Both the position numbers and the translations under genes were made by a program. A stretch of DNA of 64,000 nucleotides, from positions 12,379,736-12,443,735 of the forward strand of contig CM056742.1 in the NCBI GenBank assembly GCA_029851415.1. Reading direction: 5' to 3'. The stretch comes from Eretmocerus hayati (lineage: Eukaryota > Arthropoda > Insecta > Hymenoptera > Aphelinidae). Position 1 is the stretch's first letter. Each line of letters starts with the position of its first letter. Positions 35,554-47,486 of this stretch are shown here, in pieces. The notes under the pieces were generated by a model, which ran no database searches, had not been told where the DNA came from, and saw only the letters and a list, made by a program, of their open reading frames with translations.

Positions 35554-37070
35554 CAATATCATGTATTCCTGAATCATCTAAAATCATTCATCAGAGAAAC
35601 GTATTTGATCATGAATTTCAAAATTCCTTTGGAGAAGAGTGTCGTTAATTCATAATGCGAAAGACTTTCTTTTCGCACTATATCTCTGCATCAATGTGAT
35701 TATTTTGAAAAATTCCTAGAAAAAAAAATTACCAAATGGAAACATCTACTTTCACTCAAAAATTAATGGAAAATACCTTTTTATTGCAGCTTAATTCTAC
35801 AAGTACTAGCTAGGCTCATTCATGAAATCTATAATATAATTGTATGTACAAAATCATCTCAGGTGATTATATTAATTTTTTTTGTTGCGTCAACCGATGC
35901 GTTATAATTAGATATTAAGGAAAGAATTTTGTAAACTGTTTTCTGAGACTTCGGTGCGCCTAGACTTCGTAGGCTCAAACATATTCTTAGAAAAGACAAC
36001 TTCCTAATCATTCTTCATTTATAAACCATATTTAAGAAGATTTCTGGTGGAAAGATATCGTTGAAGGCGAATCTTATGACTATGTAATTCCAAATTTAGC
36101 ATCAAATTCGCTCTTGCATGTAAAATTCTCACCAACTGTTTGTATGAATTATCGAACAATTAAGTCAATTTGACATTTTTAAGTAGTTTAAGTTAACTCT
36201 GCAGCTATTCTTATTTAACCACTTTACTACTCGAACCTATGATATGTATTAATCTGTTTGTATTCTTTGAGTTAAGAAAATGAATGGGGGAAAAGAATAT
36301 AATTCATTCCCTTATCATAAATAGCTTTATAACGACTTCAAAAATCGGTTTCCACTCCACAGTATATAGAAAACAAAAAAAAATTCACAATACTGACATA
36401 GAAATATTCCACTTGAAGAGTTTCTGTTGATGTGAAACTCGCACATTGAGTGAAGTGATTGGCGAAGTCGACTAAGAAGTTTACGTATTCCTTCATGGTA
36501 AGCAAAGCAATAAACGTAAGAGCTTCGCCACATTATATTATCATTATCCGTCGAGGTCACTCGAAATTGTTAAAAAAAGTTTTTAGCGATCGATCATATT
36601 ATAAATAAATTGACCAAATCAGTCGTTTTAATTGTGTGTATGTTTTCATTCCCTCACATATTGGAACGAGTGGGAACAATTTACCAGTTTCCCAAACTCA
36701 CAAAGGACCAGTCGAACATAACTATGGAGGGACCTAATGGAGATAGAATTCAATTTGTAGTACTTATTTTTCATCCAAAAACTTACCAGCGCCAGTCCAA
36801 AGAAGAGAGCGTCCAGAGATCGAAATTGTTGAGATTTTTGAGATTAAATCTGCTCACTGCAAGAATTTGTGGAAACCAAACAAAGAAAACCAAAGGCGAG
36901 AAATAAGAATCGAAAAAAATTTTGTCCAGAGTGTTCGTCGCGGTAGTGATTTCGAATGAATAAAGATTCGAATTTCAAGTCAATCATCATCATTTATGCA
37001 AACAATGAGATCTAACTAGCAGATTTCTGTATAAAAATTTTCAAAAATATGAAGAAAATTGTGAACCTAT
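34931..37070. other. Intergenic AT-rich stretch
   Basis: Between GDAP2 and the acyltransferase. A 29-bp T run lies at 35525-35553. The 98-codon ORF at 36610-36906 has no recognisable domain. Confidence 0.4.
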
Positions 37071-37074
37071 CTTT

Positions 37075-38830
37075 AGGCGTCCAGTCATCTTTGAAAGACC
37101 ATCTATTCTTTTTGTGTGCAGCGCAGAAGATACGGTATCTTTCAACTAGGGAGGCTTTTTTGGATCTTTGAATATCAATATAACACGTGAAAAACGGTGT
37201 GAGACCAAACAACATAATTGAGGGCTACTTTTTTCTGGAAGATCATGATATTTCACATTAAATTATGAATTTTTGGAATTTTGATATTGAGAGAACTGAG
37301 TTTTTGAAGCTTGGAATTTTTACTGTTTTTTCCTGTTTCGCTCATATAGGAGGTACATAACCTGAACAAAAATTGCAACGGGTCTCTCGATAGATTCCTT
37401 GAAGATCTTTCGAAAGCCGCCGTCTGCATATGCGTGTTCGTATCTCGCATCAAATCAGAGCTATGCGCATTTGACTGAAGAATTTTATTTACTTTTTTTT
37501 TTTTTTTTTATTGGAGATAAACGGTCCAATGGACCTTTACAGAGTTCAAATAATTGGTTTTTACGGTGAGGTGGACAACATAGTTCATATTGAAACCACC
37601 TTATAACAAAATAATAATCATAATAGTATAATAGATAGACATGTGTATATATATAAATAAGGAGATGAACAAAAATAATGAAAACAACTTTTTTTCAAGC
37701 ATAAACAAAAATCTCGTTTTTGCATAATTTTTTGAACATACCTATGGAGATTGAAAAAAAAATCAAGGTTATTACCAATATTGTTAGCTAAATCACACAT
37801 TCTACGTAATGGGGATGCGTGATTAAAATTTCTCTGATCAACGAAAAATAAAATATTTCGAGGTCTCAGTCTTATATTAGGTACGCGTAAACCAACCCTG
37901 CCCAACAGTTCACTTGAGTCGACATAGTTTCCCAGAATTTTATATAGATATAATAGATCTTGATATTTCCACCATGATTCTAGAGAACATATCTTAAATT
38001 TATTAGCTATTTCTGAGTAATCATGTGCGTAAGGGTGCATAGGTGTGCCAATAAAATATGAAAGGTGACGTAAGAATTTATGTTGAATAGTTGCAAGCTC
38101 CTTTATCGCACCTTTTTTTCTTGGAACCCAGATGGATGAAGCATATGTTAACTGAGATCTAACAAGTGTATGGTATAATGTGCAGAGAGTTTCAGGATCT
38201 TCAAATTGTTTTGATTTTCTGCGAATTATTGCTAGCATTCTTGATGCTTTATTTCGAATAAATTTCAAATGAGATGCAAAAGTAAGGCCTGGGTCCATGA
38301 TTACTCCTAAATCACGAATTTCGCTAAGTCTTTGAATTATCATATTGTTCAAAGTATATGTGAATTCATGTTGGATACTTTTCTTACAGTAAAAAGATAT
38401 AACATTACATTTTTTTATATTAAAATTCACAGAATTATCATTGCACCATTTTTGTAATGCATATATATCCTCCTGAAGCAAAAATGAATCATGTTGGTTA
38501 CAAATTTTTCTATAGATCTTGAGATCATCAGCAAACAGTAAGGCATGAGAATACTTTATCACATCACTTGATCACAATACTTGATAATATTTCTCTTAAA
38601 CACCACCAAAATCTCCAAGGATGCCAAATAATCATCTCATATATTAAACATCAAGGACAAAAAATCTACAAAATTACTCATGAGATACCAAAAGAATGTT
38701 TTTGGACCCCCTAGGATGTGAAAAGTTCATGTTTTGGGCCATAAATATGATTACTTGTGGTAAAAGAACAATTCGAGATATGACCATAATTCGTGGTTCG
38801 CTTTCACGCGAGAAAACAATTATAAGACAG
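37075..38830. mobile_element. Foldback arm (family of 3255-4640) split by a retroelement
   Basis: GGATCTTTGAATATCAATATAACACG (37158) and GCCGCCGTCTGCATATGCGTGTTCG (37414-37440) correspond to 4131-4156 and 4380-4405 of the foldback near 4 kb. After the inserted retroelement (37492-38562) the same family resumes: TTTTTGGACCC..GGATGTGAAAAGTTCATGTTTTGGG and ATTCGTGGTTCGCTTTCACGCG (to about 38812) match 4504-4545 and 4591-4612. Only the right arm is recognised. Confidence 0.5.
37492..38562 (-). pseudogene. 5'-truncated CR1/Jockey-like reverse transcriptase
   Basis: On the - strand an open frame (37618-38562, 314 codons) encodes the C-terminal third of a non-LTR reverse transcriptase. It begins just before the catalytic ALLFADDLKIYR box and continues with the conserved LQKWC, FNIKKCNVISF, DLGVIMDPGLTF and TYASSIWVP segments; no RNase H follows. 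A poly(A) tail shows as a T run at about 37492-37509 on the + strand, and TTTATTGGAG next to it is shared with 54261-54270. Endonuclease and RT fingers are missing, so this is a dead-on-arrival 5'-truncated insert. The frame is still unbroken, which suggests it is not very old. Confidence 0.8.
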
Positions 38831-38860
38831 AATCGAAACGCGATATTTGTACTTATTGTT

Positions 38861-39892
38861 AGTGCCCGTCAAAATCAATCGACCATGCATGGTGTCACCA
38901 AATCGACGATCGCTCCGAAATGCTTCGTCGTATGAAGATTCTGTAAGAAGCATTACAAGGATCATGAAAAAAATTATCAATTTCTGGGCTCAAACAATGT
39001 TTTCAAAATTTTCCCGTGCTGATACGATGTGGAAAATCAAAAAAAAAATCTTTCCAGATCACCTGTAATCTTGATAAGAGTTGTGTGATATCTAAAATTC
39101 CAACGGGATATTGTAGACTGTTCAAAAACCGACTAATTTGCCGTTTGAAGTTTCTTTCCTACGACCTGTTTGGTCCAAGCCAAAGAGCTTCGAGAGAAAA
39201 CTATTCAATACATAGCCCGAAGAGATATACTGGATGACGCCCCGACTTTACTTACTCAGGCTCTTATTGTACCATCAAAAACCATCCCAAGAATTATTGA
39301 AATTGAAACGCATGATTCCGAAGCAAAATTATCTGAATTTCTAAATATGCTATCAGATTTCTACTTCGATTCGATCAACAGGTGCTTTTATAACTTTTTA
39401 CCTCACGCATTCCAGAATAGACTTTCCAGATCACATGTAGGATATCTAATGATTTTTTTGGGGTCGTTTTTGATGTCAGAACAGAGCCTGAGCAAATAGT
39501 GTTGAAGCGTGGTCTAGTCCCTCCATAAGGGGCCAGGTAATAAAATTTTTTTTCCCCGAAGCTCGTAGCTTGGATCAGAAAGTTCGCGGAGAAGAACTTC
39601 AAATGGCAAACTTGTAGGTTTTTTAACGATCTACAACATCCCGTTGGAAAATCTGAAATTAGACAACTCTCGTTAGTATTACAGGTGATCCAATGAGGGG
39701 ATACATTTCTCAATTCCCCACATCATTTATCAGCACAAAAAAGTTTTTGAAAACATTTTCAACCCCGTATATCAAGAAGTCTTTTCGTGATCTTTGAATT
39801 GCATCTCACTGAATCTTTATACAACGAGACTTCGGAGTTATCGGCGATTTGGTGACACTAAAGATGATCCATTTATTTTTTGACGGGTACTG
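38861..39892. mobile_element. Long palindromic element, about 1030 bp
   Basis: AGTGCCCGTCAAAATCAATC (38861) and its inverse TTTTTTGACGGGTACT (to 39890) open arms of about 480 bp. GGTGTCACCAAATCG against CGATTTGGTGACACT and ACTCTCGTTAGTATTACAGGTGATC against GATCACCTGTAATCTTGATAAGAG pair well. The centre is near 39375. It directly abuts the foldback arm that ends near 38830. No transposase is visible; internal ORFs reflect the arms. Ends are unproven. Confidence 0.6.
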
Positions 39893-40640
39893 TACTTTCA
39901 GATTATTCAACGCTTCGGATAATTTTGTCGAAGCTTATACAAAAATATGTTCTGAACAAAATTAACGATTCTCGCTTTTCGTGAACATTTTTCGAATACG
40001 GTTCTTGGTACGTGAGCCTCCTGATGAATGATTTGTAGTCCTGAATAGACCTCTTTGTGGTTTGATCGGCTTAATAAAAAAAGGAGGGTGGGGAAGATTT
40101 GTAATCCAACAGATCAGAAAATCTTTTGAGAAGTTTGCTGAGGTCAATTTGGCCGAAAATTTCAGTATTGTAACGACTCTAGAGATTTTTTGCTTTCTCT
40201 AAAGAGAAAGCTTTGTTTTCGACACAGCAAATTTTTGATCAATTTTTCCATTCAACTCAATATTTTCTTCAACATAATTCATCTTATCACAAAAGTGCTT
40301 CAACCATCTTATTCCTCTCGCCAAAATCTAACGATTGTAAGTAACACTTTTCTCCTTATAATCCTCAAAAACCCCCCAGTGACTCATCTCTCCGACCCTT
40401 TGTCTGTGTCTGTGTGTGTGTGTGTATGTGTGTTGTTTTTTTTGCGCCACGCTTTCTCTTCTACACTCCACTTTATCGATTTTTGCTTTTCTACAAGTTG
40501 TATAGAATCACTCAGAGATGAGACCAGTGATTTGCCTGGCTTCCTCTCCAAATCGAATCTGATTTAAACGTTTTTTGAGGTAAAATCGCTGAAATTGTGT
40601 ACTTTCATACTAAAATATCTCTTTCTAACTTCACCTTACC
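39893..40640. other. Intergenic stretch with TG repeat
   Basis: A (TG)n tract lies at about 40408-40434. Otherwise AT-rich with nothing recognised. Confidence 0.4.
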
Positions 40641-41700
40641 CCAATTTTGATTACCTAGGCTATGGTTTTTTTGGCTCAATCTATCTTTTGGTTAATACCG
40701 AAATTCCATTCAAACTCCATCAACGTAAATTTTTATAAAAAAACCAAAATTTCCAACAAAAACAGCAATTTGAGCATGTTTAGACCTATTCTATCGAAAT
40801 TCTGTTTTAACCAGATTACACGTTTTGCTAAAAAAACCTCACTTTAGGTAGCCCAAATCCCGATAACTATTTTCCTCAAAAAAATAACTCAAAATATACA
40901 AAAATATTTTTTTCAATATTCATACTTTCCTCATATCTCTCCTCTAAATTACTTCATTCAAATTTTACTCAATTAAGTCGATACTTTTTCATCGTTCTAA
41001 ATCGATTGGTTGATACCGAGTTTTCTCAAAATCCGTTTTAATACATTCAAAATCCGATTTATTCCCGAAAAATCCAAATTTTTTCAAAATACTCCATTTT
41101 TATAATCCTTACACCAACTATATTAAAATTTGCCCTCAACCATACTACATATATTCCATGGAAAACCCTAGTTTAGGTCATCTGAATTCCCCTAAAAGGC
41201 AATCTCCTTATAATAACTCAAAATATTAGAAGGAAATCGCATCTAAAATTCATTTTCCGCTATTACCCACCCCCTAAACTAATATATACAAATTTTACTC
41301 AACTAAGTTTATACTTTTTCATCGTTCTAAATCGATTGGTTGATACGGAATTTTTCAAAATCCTTTTAAATACATTCAAAATCCAATTTATTCCCGAAAA
41401 ATCCAAATTTTTTTTAAAAAACTTCATTTTTATGATCTTCTCACCAACTGTATCAAAATTTTCCCTCAACCAGACTACATATCTTCCATGAAAAACCCCA
41501 GTTTAGGTCATCTTAATTCCCCTAAAAGTGAATCTCGTAATAATAACCCAAAATATTAGAAGAAAATTGCAGCTAAAATTCATTTTATCCTCATATCTCC
41601 CTCTACAACTAATCTATCCACCTTTTAATGGACTAGAGAGATACTTTTCCCTCATTCTACATCGATTTGTTGGATCCAATCATTGGATTGTGAGTGTGAT
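40640..41700. repeat. Satellite-like tandem array, period about 330 bp
   Basis: ATACTTTTTCATCGTTCTAA begins at 40981 and again at 41311, and in altered form (ATACTTTTCCCTCATTCTAC) at 41641: exactly 330 bp apart each time. Units share CATTCAAAATCC.ATTTATTCCC and GTTTAGGTCATCT.AATTCCCCTAAAAG. A more diverged, slightly shorter unit precedes them (TTTTGGTTAATACC near 40687). Non-coding. Confidence 0.75.
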
Positions 41701-41999
41701 ATGAAATGCAATTAAATTAGATTAAAAAATATAACTATTTTGTAGGAATCCCAATCATCATTTTAGAATTGGTCAGTTTTGCAAATTTCTCATTAGTTTC
41801 AGTGAACCTCTTAAACTATTTCGCTAAGAGAAAGCATTCTGCTAATCTCATTTAGCAGCGTATTCCATATCATAATTTGTGCCTAGTACTATTTACAATG
41901 ACGCGATGAATGAGAATGAAAAAATGGAACTGAAATCCTGACCAAGAAAAGATGGCCCAACTGTTTTGGTGAAAATAAATGACTATAGACACTCTTTTA
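41701..41999. other. Intergenic stretch, nothing recognised
   Basis: AT-rich, no repeat or exon. Confidence 0.4.
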
Positions 42000-42003
42000 T
42001 TAA

Positions 42004-42381
42004 GGGGATGTCGGAGTCTCACGGCATTAACGAAAAAACACTTTACGCAATGGTTTCTACATCAATTAAGACGATGGTGGTCGCAAATGATTCGGATTTT
42101 CTTCAAGAATCGGCCTCTGGTACAACCTATGGAAATAAAAGTCTCCCTCGCTCTTGGAGTGAACCAGGAAATGCGCGATATTGCGAGTATGATTCTCAGA
42201 GATCGCGACCTTGCACCTTAGATCGATTCTTATGACAGATGGAGACGATCGTTCTTATCATTCACACCAGAGACCGATTTCTGAAGTAATTCCGAATCTT
42301 TTGCGACCACCCCCATCTCAATCGGTGTAAAAATGATTGCATGAAGTGTTTTCTCGTTCCGCGCGAGACTCCGACATCCCC
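42004..42381. mobile_element. TTAA-flanked 378-bp MITE
   Basis: GGGGATGTCGGAGTCTC at 42004 is the inverse of GAGACTCCGACATCCCC ending at 42381; TTAA flanks both sides (42000-42003 and 42382-42385). Inner arms also pair (CACTTTACGCAATGG.TTCTACATC against the stretch near 42320-42345; GGTGGTCGCAAA against TTTGCGACCACC). A TTAA duplication fits piggyBac-like or Kolobok-like transposases. The short ORFs at 41966-42235 are not genes. Confidence 0.78.
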
Positions 42382-42385
42382 TTAA

Positions 42386-44060
42386 TTTAATCGATAGAAA
42401 TTATCCGAAATTCCGAGCAAGTGATCTGAATGAAATTGGCACGAAATCATGCAAAGTTTTTGATAGAAACTATACACCATGAATACATATCAACCACTCA
42501 CTCTTTGATTGCATGCAAAATGCAGTCAAATAGACTGAACAATCGAATGAAATTGATCATATAAAACGATATTCAAAGTTTTTATCGAAATTACATGGAA
42601 AAAATTATAATCATCACTCAGCAGACCTTGGTTAATCTATCACTCGAGTTCTCGGCTAAAATTTTGTTTTCTTTAGAACGCCGAGGATTGGAACAGATCA
42701 GACTCAGAGAAGTGAGGATACAATTTTTTTCTGATATACTTTTTTATTCAAATCGAGCTTATGCTATGCCTCATAAGAAAAAACTTTTACGGTGAATAAG
42801 ACGGTAGACCTTCGAATATAAAATAGAGTATAACTGCCATGTGGTGACGGAATACTTGAGGTCATTTTCAAATCTGATGACATCACGATTCAACTGTACC
42901 TCGATGTAAAATTTGCATTTCAATATTTAGCAGGGATTTCTTCCCAACTATAAAATATCAAAAATATCAAGATTGCGAAACAGTCTTCCAACAAATTTGA
43001 ATGATTCCAAGTGCTACTGGTCAGAAGAATTCCGTATTCCTAAGTACTGTTCATGTCTATTTGTCATAAAATCCATACATTCTGAGTGCTTTCACTGCGT
43101 GAATAAGATTAAACATTTCAAATGCCTCTTTTCCTTATTGTCACCACTGTATCGAATTAATCAATTATTAGATTGACGTTATTGAAGACCCAAATTGAAA
43201 CTTTTATATTTTGAATTGAAATGAGGATAACATTCAAATAAATCTAACCATAATCACTATCACGTCTTTGCTTACACTTATTCATCACGAAATATTACAC
43301 AATGATGAAAAATTCAGAACTAAAAAAGAATGTGTCATACTCGACGCAGATAAATGAGACAATCAACTCAGTCAACCGTCACGTACATATATTCGAACTG
43401 TGACAATTCCAGAGATAAACTAGATTCGTGGCACATTTATAACTCATACATATAGTGAATCACAGCAGTCCAAATGATGCATTAGAGCTAAAAATTTCCA
43501 AATTTCTTACACAAAGTCTACCACAATTTCTGTCAATGATAAAAAAAAAAGTACGCACACTACATCAAAAACAAATATATCACTAATTTTTTTGAATCTC
43601 GAATCCCCAAAACCTGAACGAATCAGCCTCACCTACACAAAATAAAAATTCACAAATCGGAGAGTACAAAAATCTTGAGAATCTCGATAACGCATTTTAT
43701 CCAAGAGAAACATGCGATCACCTGACCATCATAACATATATATATCAGGTATAAAGTCTGTAAGATACAAACCACATATGCAGACGCTCAAAAGTGAATG
43801 CGCATATATACGCAACAAACGGTATATGAGATCGGCAATCGACCTCGAACCACTCTGAAAAAAAAAACCAGCTCCTGTGAAAAGATTATTACAGGTACCA
43901 TACCATGTACCAGAGGAAATAATTTGCCTTCGTTTGGGAGGATATGTTGTACTCTTCTTGGTGAAAGTATACTTTTATTATTCTTACACAGTGAGCGCAA
44001 AAGCTTCTCTGCTTCTCTCGACTCGGTCATAACGCAATGAACCGGCAAACAGACAAGAGT
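42386..44060. other. Intergenic stretch upstream of acyltransferase leader
   Basis: No repeat pair or coding exon was recognised. The ORFs at 42973-43176 and 43788-44048 lack domains. Confidence 0.4.
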
Positions 44061-44069
44061 GTTACAATG

Positions 44070-44608
44070 TGTATATAGAGAGAGAGCTTTAGTGACAGTG
44101 ATTACATCTATGCTGTAAACATATTATTGTGTGAGAGCTTATACGAAATTAGAGAGAGAGGGACACTTTTCCTCTCAAGGAAATGCCTCCGATTGGTTCT
44201 GCCTATTATCATCAATCATTACCTCTTCTCCGTGGTGGTGTTGGTGGTGGTGGTTGAGAATTCCATGAGGCATATCATCATCATCATCATCACCGGCTTT
44301 GAGCTAAAACTCAGCTGACTTGACGGATTAGTTTTGGTAATCTCTTGAAAGGAGATACTACTAAAACAGCTTTTGTCTAAAGTGCTTGTTTTGATATCTT
44401 GATAAACTCGTTTTGTAGTGATTTGGTGCTGTGATCTTTTTGTTCGATTGTGTGACATCATTTTAAATTTTATGTGATTTGAAATTATTATTGTGTTTAG
44501 TGAGTTTGAAATTAATAAGTGTGTGTATGTGTGGCTACGGGGTCGATAAATCGGATCAAGATAAACATCAATGAAGGCTTGATAGTTTCAAGATACTGGT
44601 TACATCGA
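44070..44608 (+). other. Probable non-coding first exon of the acyltransferase gene
   Basis: TATATA at 44072-44077 and a leader-like stretch with GAGA, GGTGGT and (ATC)n runs lead to a strong donor, CGA|GTAAGT, at 44608/44609. The first acceptor before the coding ATG at 47257 is CTCAACAG, ending at 47218. The join is inferred from position and splice-site quality only. The start of transcription is not fixed; no good initiator was found at the right distance. Confidence 0.35.
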
Positions 44609-47218
44609 GTAAGTTCTGAAAATCCATTTCGTCAATATTCTTGAATTTTTAGAATATTTTTGGCTGTTGCTCGTGTCAAGTATTTCTTTTTTTTTTTTCT
44701 TTCATTCAACAATTTATGAGATAACAGGGGCCCCTCAAGATCCGCGAAATTCGTTGACGCAATGAAGCTCAAATCTGAAGTAGATTTCAAAGATTGTTCC
44801 CAAGATAGTAGCTTTTTGGTTTATCGGTGGACTTAGCAAGGAAGATAATTCATATCAATAAAATCAATTCTTGCTTATCAGTATACGAGGAGAGATTTTG
44901 ACAAAATACAGATCTTTCGTGCAAGAAATTATGAAACATTAAAATGATGTCCGTCTCAGAATATTCACTTGTAAGTTAATTCTGTGATTATTTAGATTGA
45001 GCCAACTCTTGATGACATCGATACCGTAATTTTTCCATTGCACTTAGTAATTTGTCAGATCAAATATATTTTTTTCACAAAATAATCATCAAAAAATTGG
45101 ATCGACTCTAATATCTTTAGTTGAGTCAAAATCGTATCGTAAAATTTTTCAATACCCGCCTAAACCATTTTTGCGCTATTAAGTATGTCAGAGTACAAGA
45201 GTGTAGAAATGAGTGGAAGAATTATTGCAGAAGTTGAATAAACTTTAAAAGTGAACAATCGCGGACCGATGTAGGTATTTTAAATCTTTTTTCGCGCGTT
45301 TTCTATTAGCAGTGTACGGGAAAGAACTTTTTACATAAGCAGATTGTTTAAACTTTCACTTGGGATTGTTTAGGATAATTATCCAACGATCGCATCTTTG
45401 AAAACTGTTCAAGAATGATAATCGAAAAAAAGCAAAAATTTGTATAAGAATTCTGCAATTTATTGATCCACTAGTAGTCCGCTCGGATTCTCACTCTAAT
45501 CAAACATCACGTTCATCAAGTCACGATGACATTCTTATTAATTATCCAAACTGTAATAGTCCACAAAAAAATTCAAATATTTCATGACTAATTGTGTTCA
45601 CTGCACTTCTAACTCTCGTGCTTCATCCAAACTGAAAAATTTTTCAAATAATATTTTGAAAAAATACCTAAGATGTGTAATATTAAATGATAGAATTTCG
45701 TGGTTAATCTTTGATTACAGCTGAGGTTCAAAACATGCCTTATTGAAAAAACTCGATATTGCTTACGTAATCGATCTCTGCGGCCGTGACTGATAGTTTC
45801 CATACTAGTTTCTTTTTTTTTTTTTTTCATTCCCACGCATTCGAGATGCGATTGGTATAGAGATAAAATCTCATTAATTCTCATCCAACATAGCAACCTC
45901 TTACAAGACACTAAATTAAATCTATCTTCGAATTGAAAATCATTATGTCAATAAACTTCGACCATGCAAGTGACCATAAGAAGCTAAATTATCCAAGATT
46001 AATAGTCATTCGAGTAATTCTGTAACAAAATTTTCCATGTAACAAATAATGAAAACAGTCCATGATAACATAGTTTTCAAGCCATCATTAGTGACGTACT
46101 TTCATTTTTTTCAGTCTGACCACCGGAATTTTGAGTGGTAATCAACTTACTGCAATGGTGACGCATTTCATAACTCATATAAGTGAGAATTCATACTCGT
46201 CCATCTCTTTACGTGAATTTACTTATTCAATTTGTATTTACATTGGTTATATCATACCGTAACCATTTTCTAGAATTTGAATTCCCACATTTTCTATAGC
46301 AAACCGAAAATGATATAGTCGTCGGTATATCATTATCTCAAATGAAAGGAAAAATCAATAACTATTTGAGATAAAAGCTGTCCATTACACTATTCATCAC
46401 TTCTCGTGTGGAATATGTCGAAAGTAATGAGTAAAAGTTTCCACGGAAGATGATGACAGGTAAATTGTGTCATGAATGCCTGCCTTTCCGATAAATGTCT
46501 TCCATTTTTATGCTAGATACTTAATTTTGAGAAAACTAGTAGTTCAAATTCAAAATCGACATCATTCGGCATAAAACAAGTGAGTAGGCTACGATTGGAT
46601 GTGCATGATTCACACTGCATCAGGGAGCCGAGTCCGCGGGAAAATTGAATCACAAAATCAGATTCAAGTATTTTTATACATCCAACTCTCGAAAAATATT
46701 CCATAATGATTCCACCGAACGAATGTATATCTTTACTCAGTAGCAACTCTATTTTTCTGTGACAAACGCTTCAAGCTGGTGAGTGTTGGGAGATTCCATG
46801 GGAATACCACCACTCGATAAGAAGATTCAGATATTGTCAAAGTTTTTCCCTTACATTTATCTTGCCGATATGAGTTTAAACTCAGTTCAAGAACTACTTT
46901 TTACTGAGGAGTAGTTTCGTGAACAAGAATTTTCAACAAGATGATCGTTGTTGTTTTATTATTCAAATGAGTTCTAATTTCTAATCAAAATAATAGCAAA
47001 GCCCCAAAAACTAGTCATGTCTCCACTGCTATCTAATATGAGCTGAACCTCAAAAAAAATGCACAAACATCCGACCAAGAATCATAATTGATTGTATGAA
47101 ATTCAATTTCAGATCTCCATTCTGGTCATGGAATTTCCAAGAATGTGCGATTGGGCTCCCAGCTAGTTCTAACATCGACATCTCTTCATAGTACAACACT
47201 AAATCCATCACTCAACAG
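44609..47218. other. Proposed first intron of the acyltransferase gene
   Basis: AT-rich. The ORFs at 45609-45911 and 46513-46746 (both -) have no recognisable domains, and no transposon ends were seen. Confidence 0.35.
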
Positions 47219-47256
47219 TCACATCTAAGTCAAGGCTAAGTGAAAAAAAAAAAAAA

Positions 47257-47486
47257 ATGAAGCTGTTCGGTGTAGAATTTGCTCCATTATGGATACCATT
47301 GGAACGCAGATTACAGACACTTTCAGCTGCCATGTGGATATTAATTGGTGCATTCGGTCCAATGGTCTCATGGCTTATAGCAATTAGCGTTTTATTGTTC
47401 AGTGCAAATTGGCTTAGGCTACTCATGTTTGGTTATCTGGTCTTTGTCTATCTTGATAGAGATGTTCGGTTACGTGGTGGACGAGG
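47257..47486 (+). CDS. MOGAT2: Acyltransferase coding exon 1
   Basis: From ATG to CGAGG, donor GTGAGT at 47487. Holds the N-terminal signature and membrane segment. Confidence 0.9.

Noticed and set aside
36610..36906. 98-codon + strand ORF in the intergenic region
   Set aside because: No recognisable domain, no promoter or splice context, and composition like its surroundings.
40640..41700. Regularly spaced repeats considered as a CRISPR array
   Set aside because: Units are 330 bp, diverged and contiguous, without short identical repeats or unique spacers; the sequence is eukaryotic.
41966..42235. ORFs of 89 and 80 codons
   Set aside because: They lie inside the 378-bp TTAA-flanked MITE and reflect its arms.
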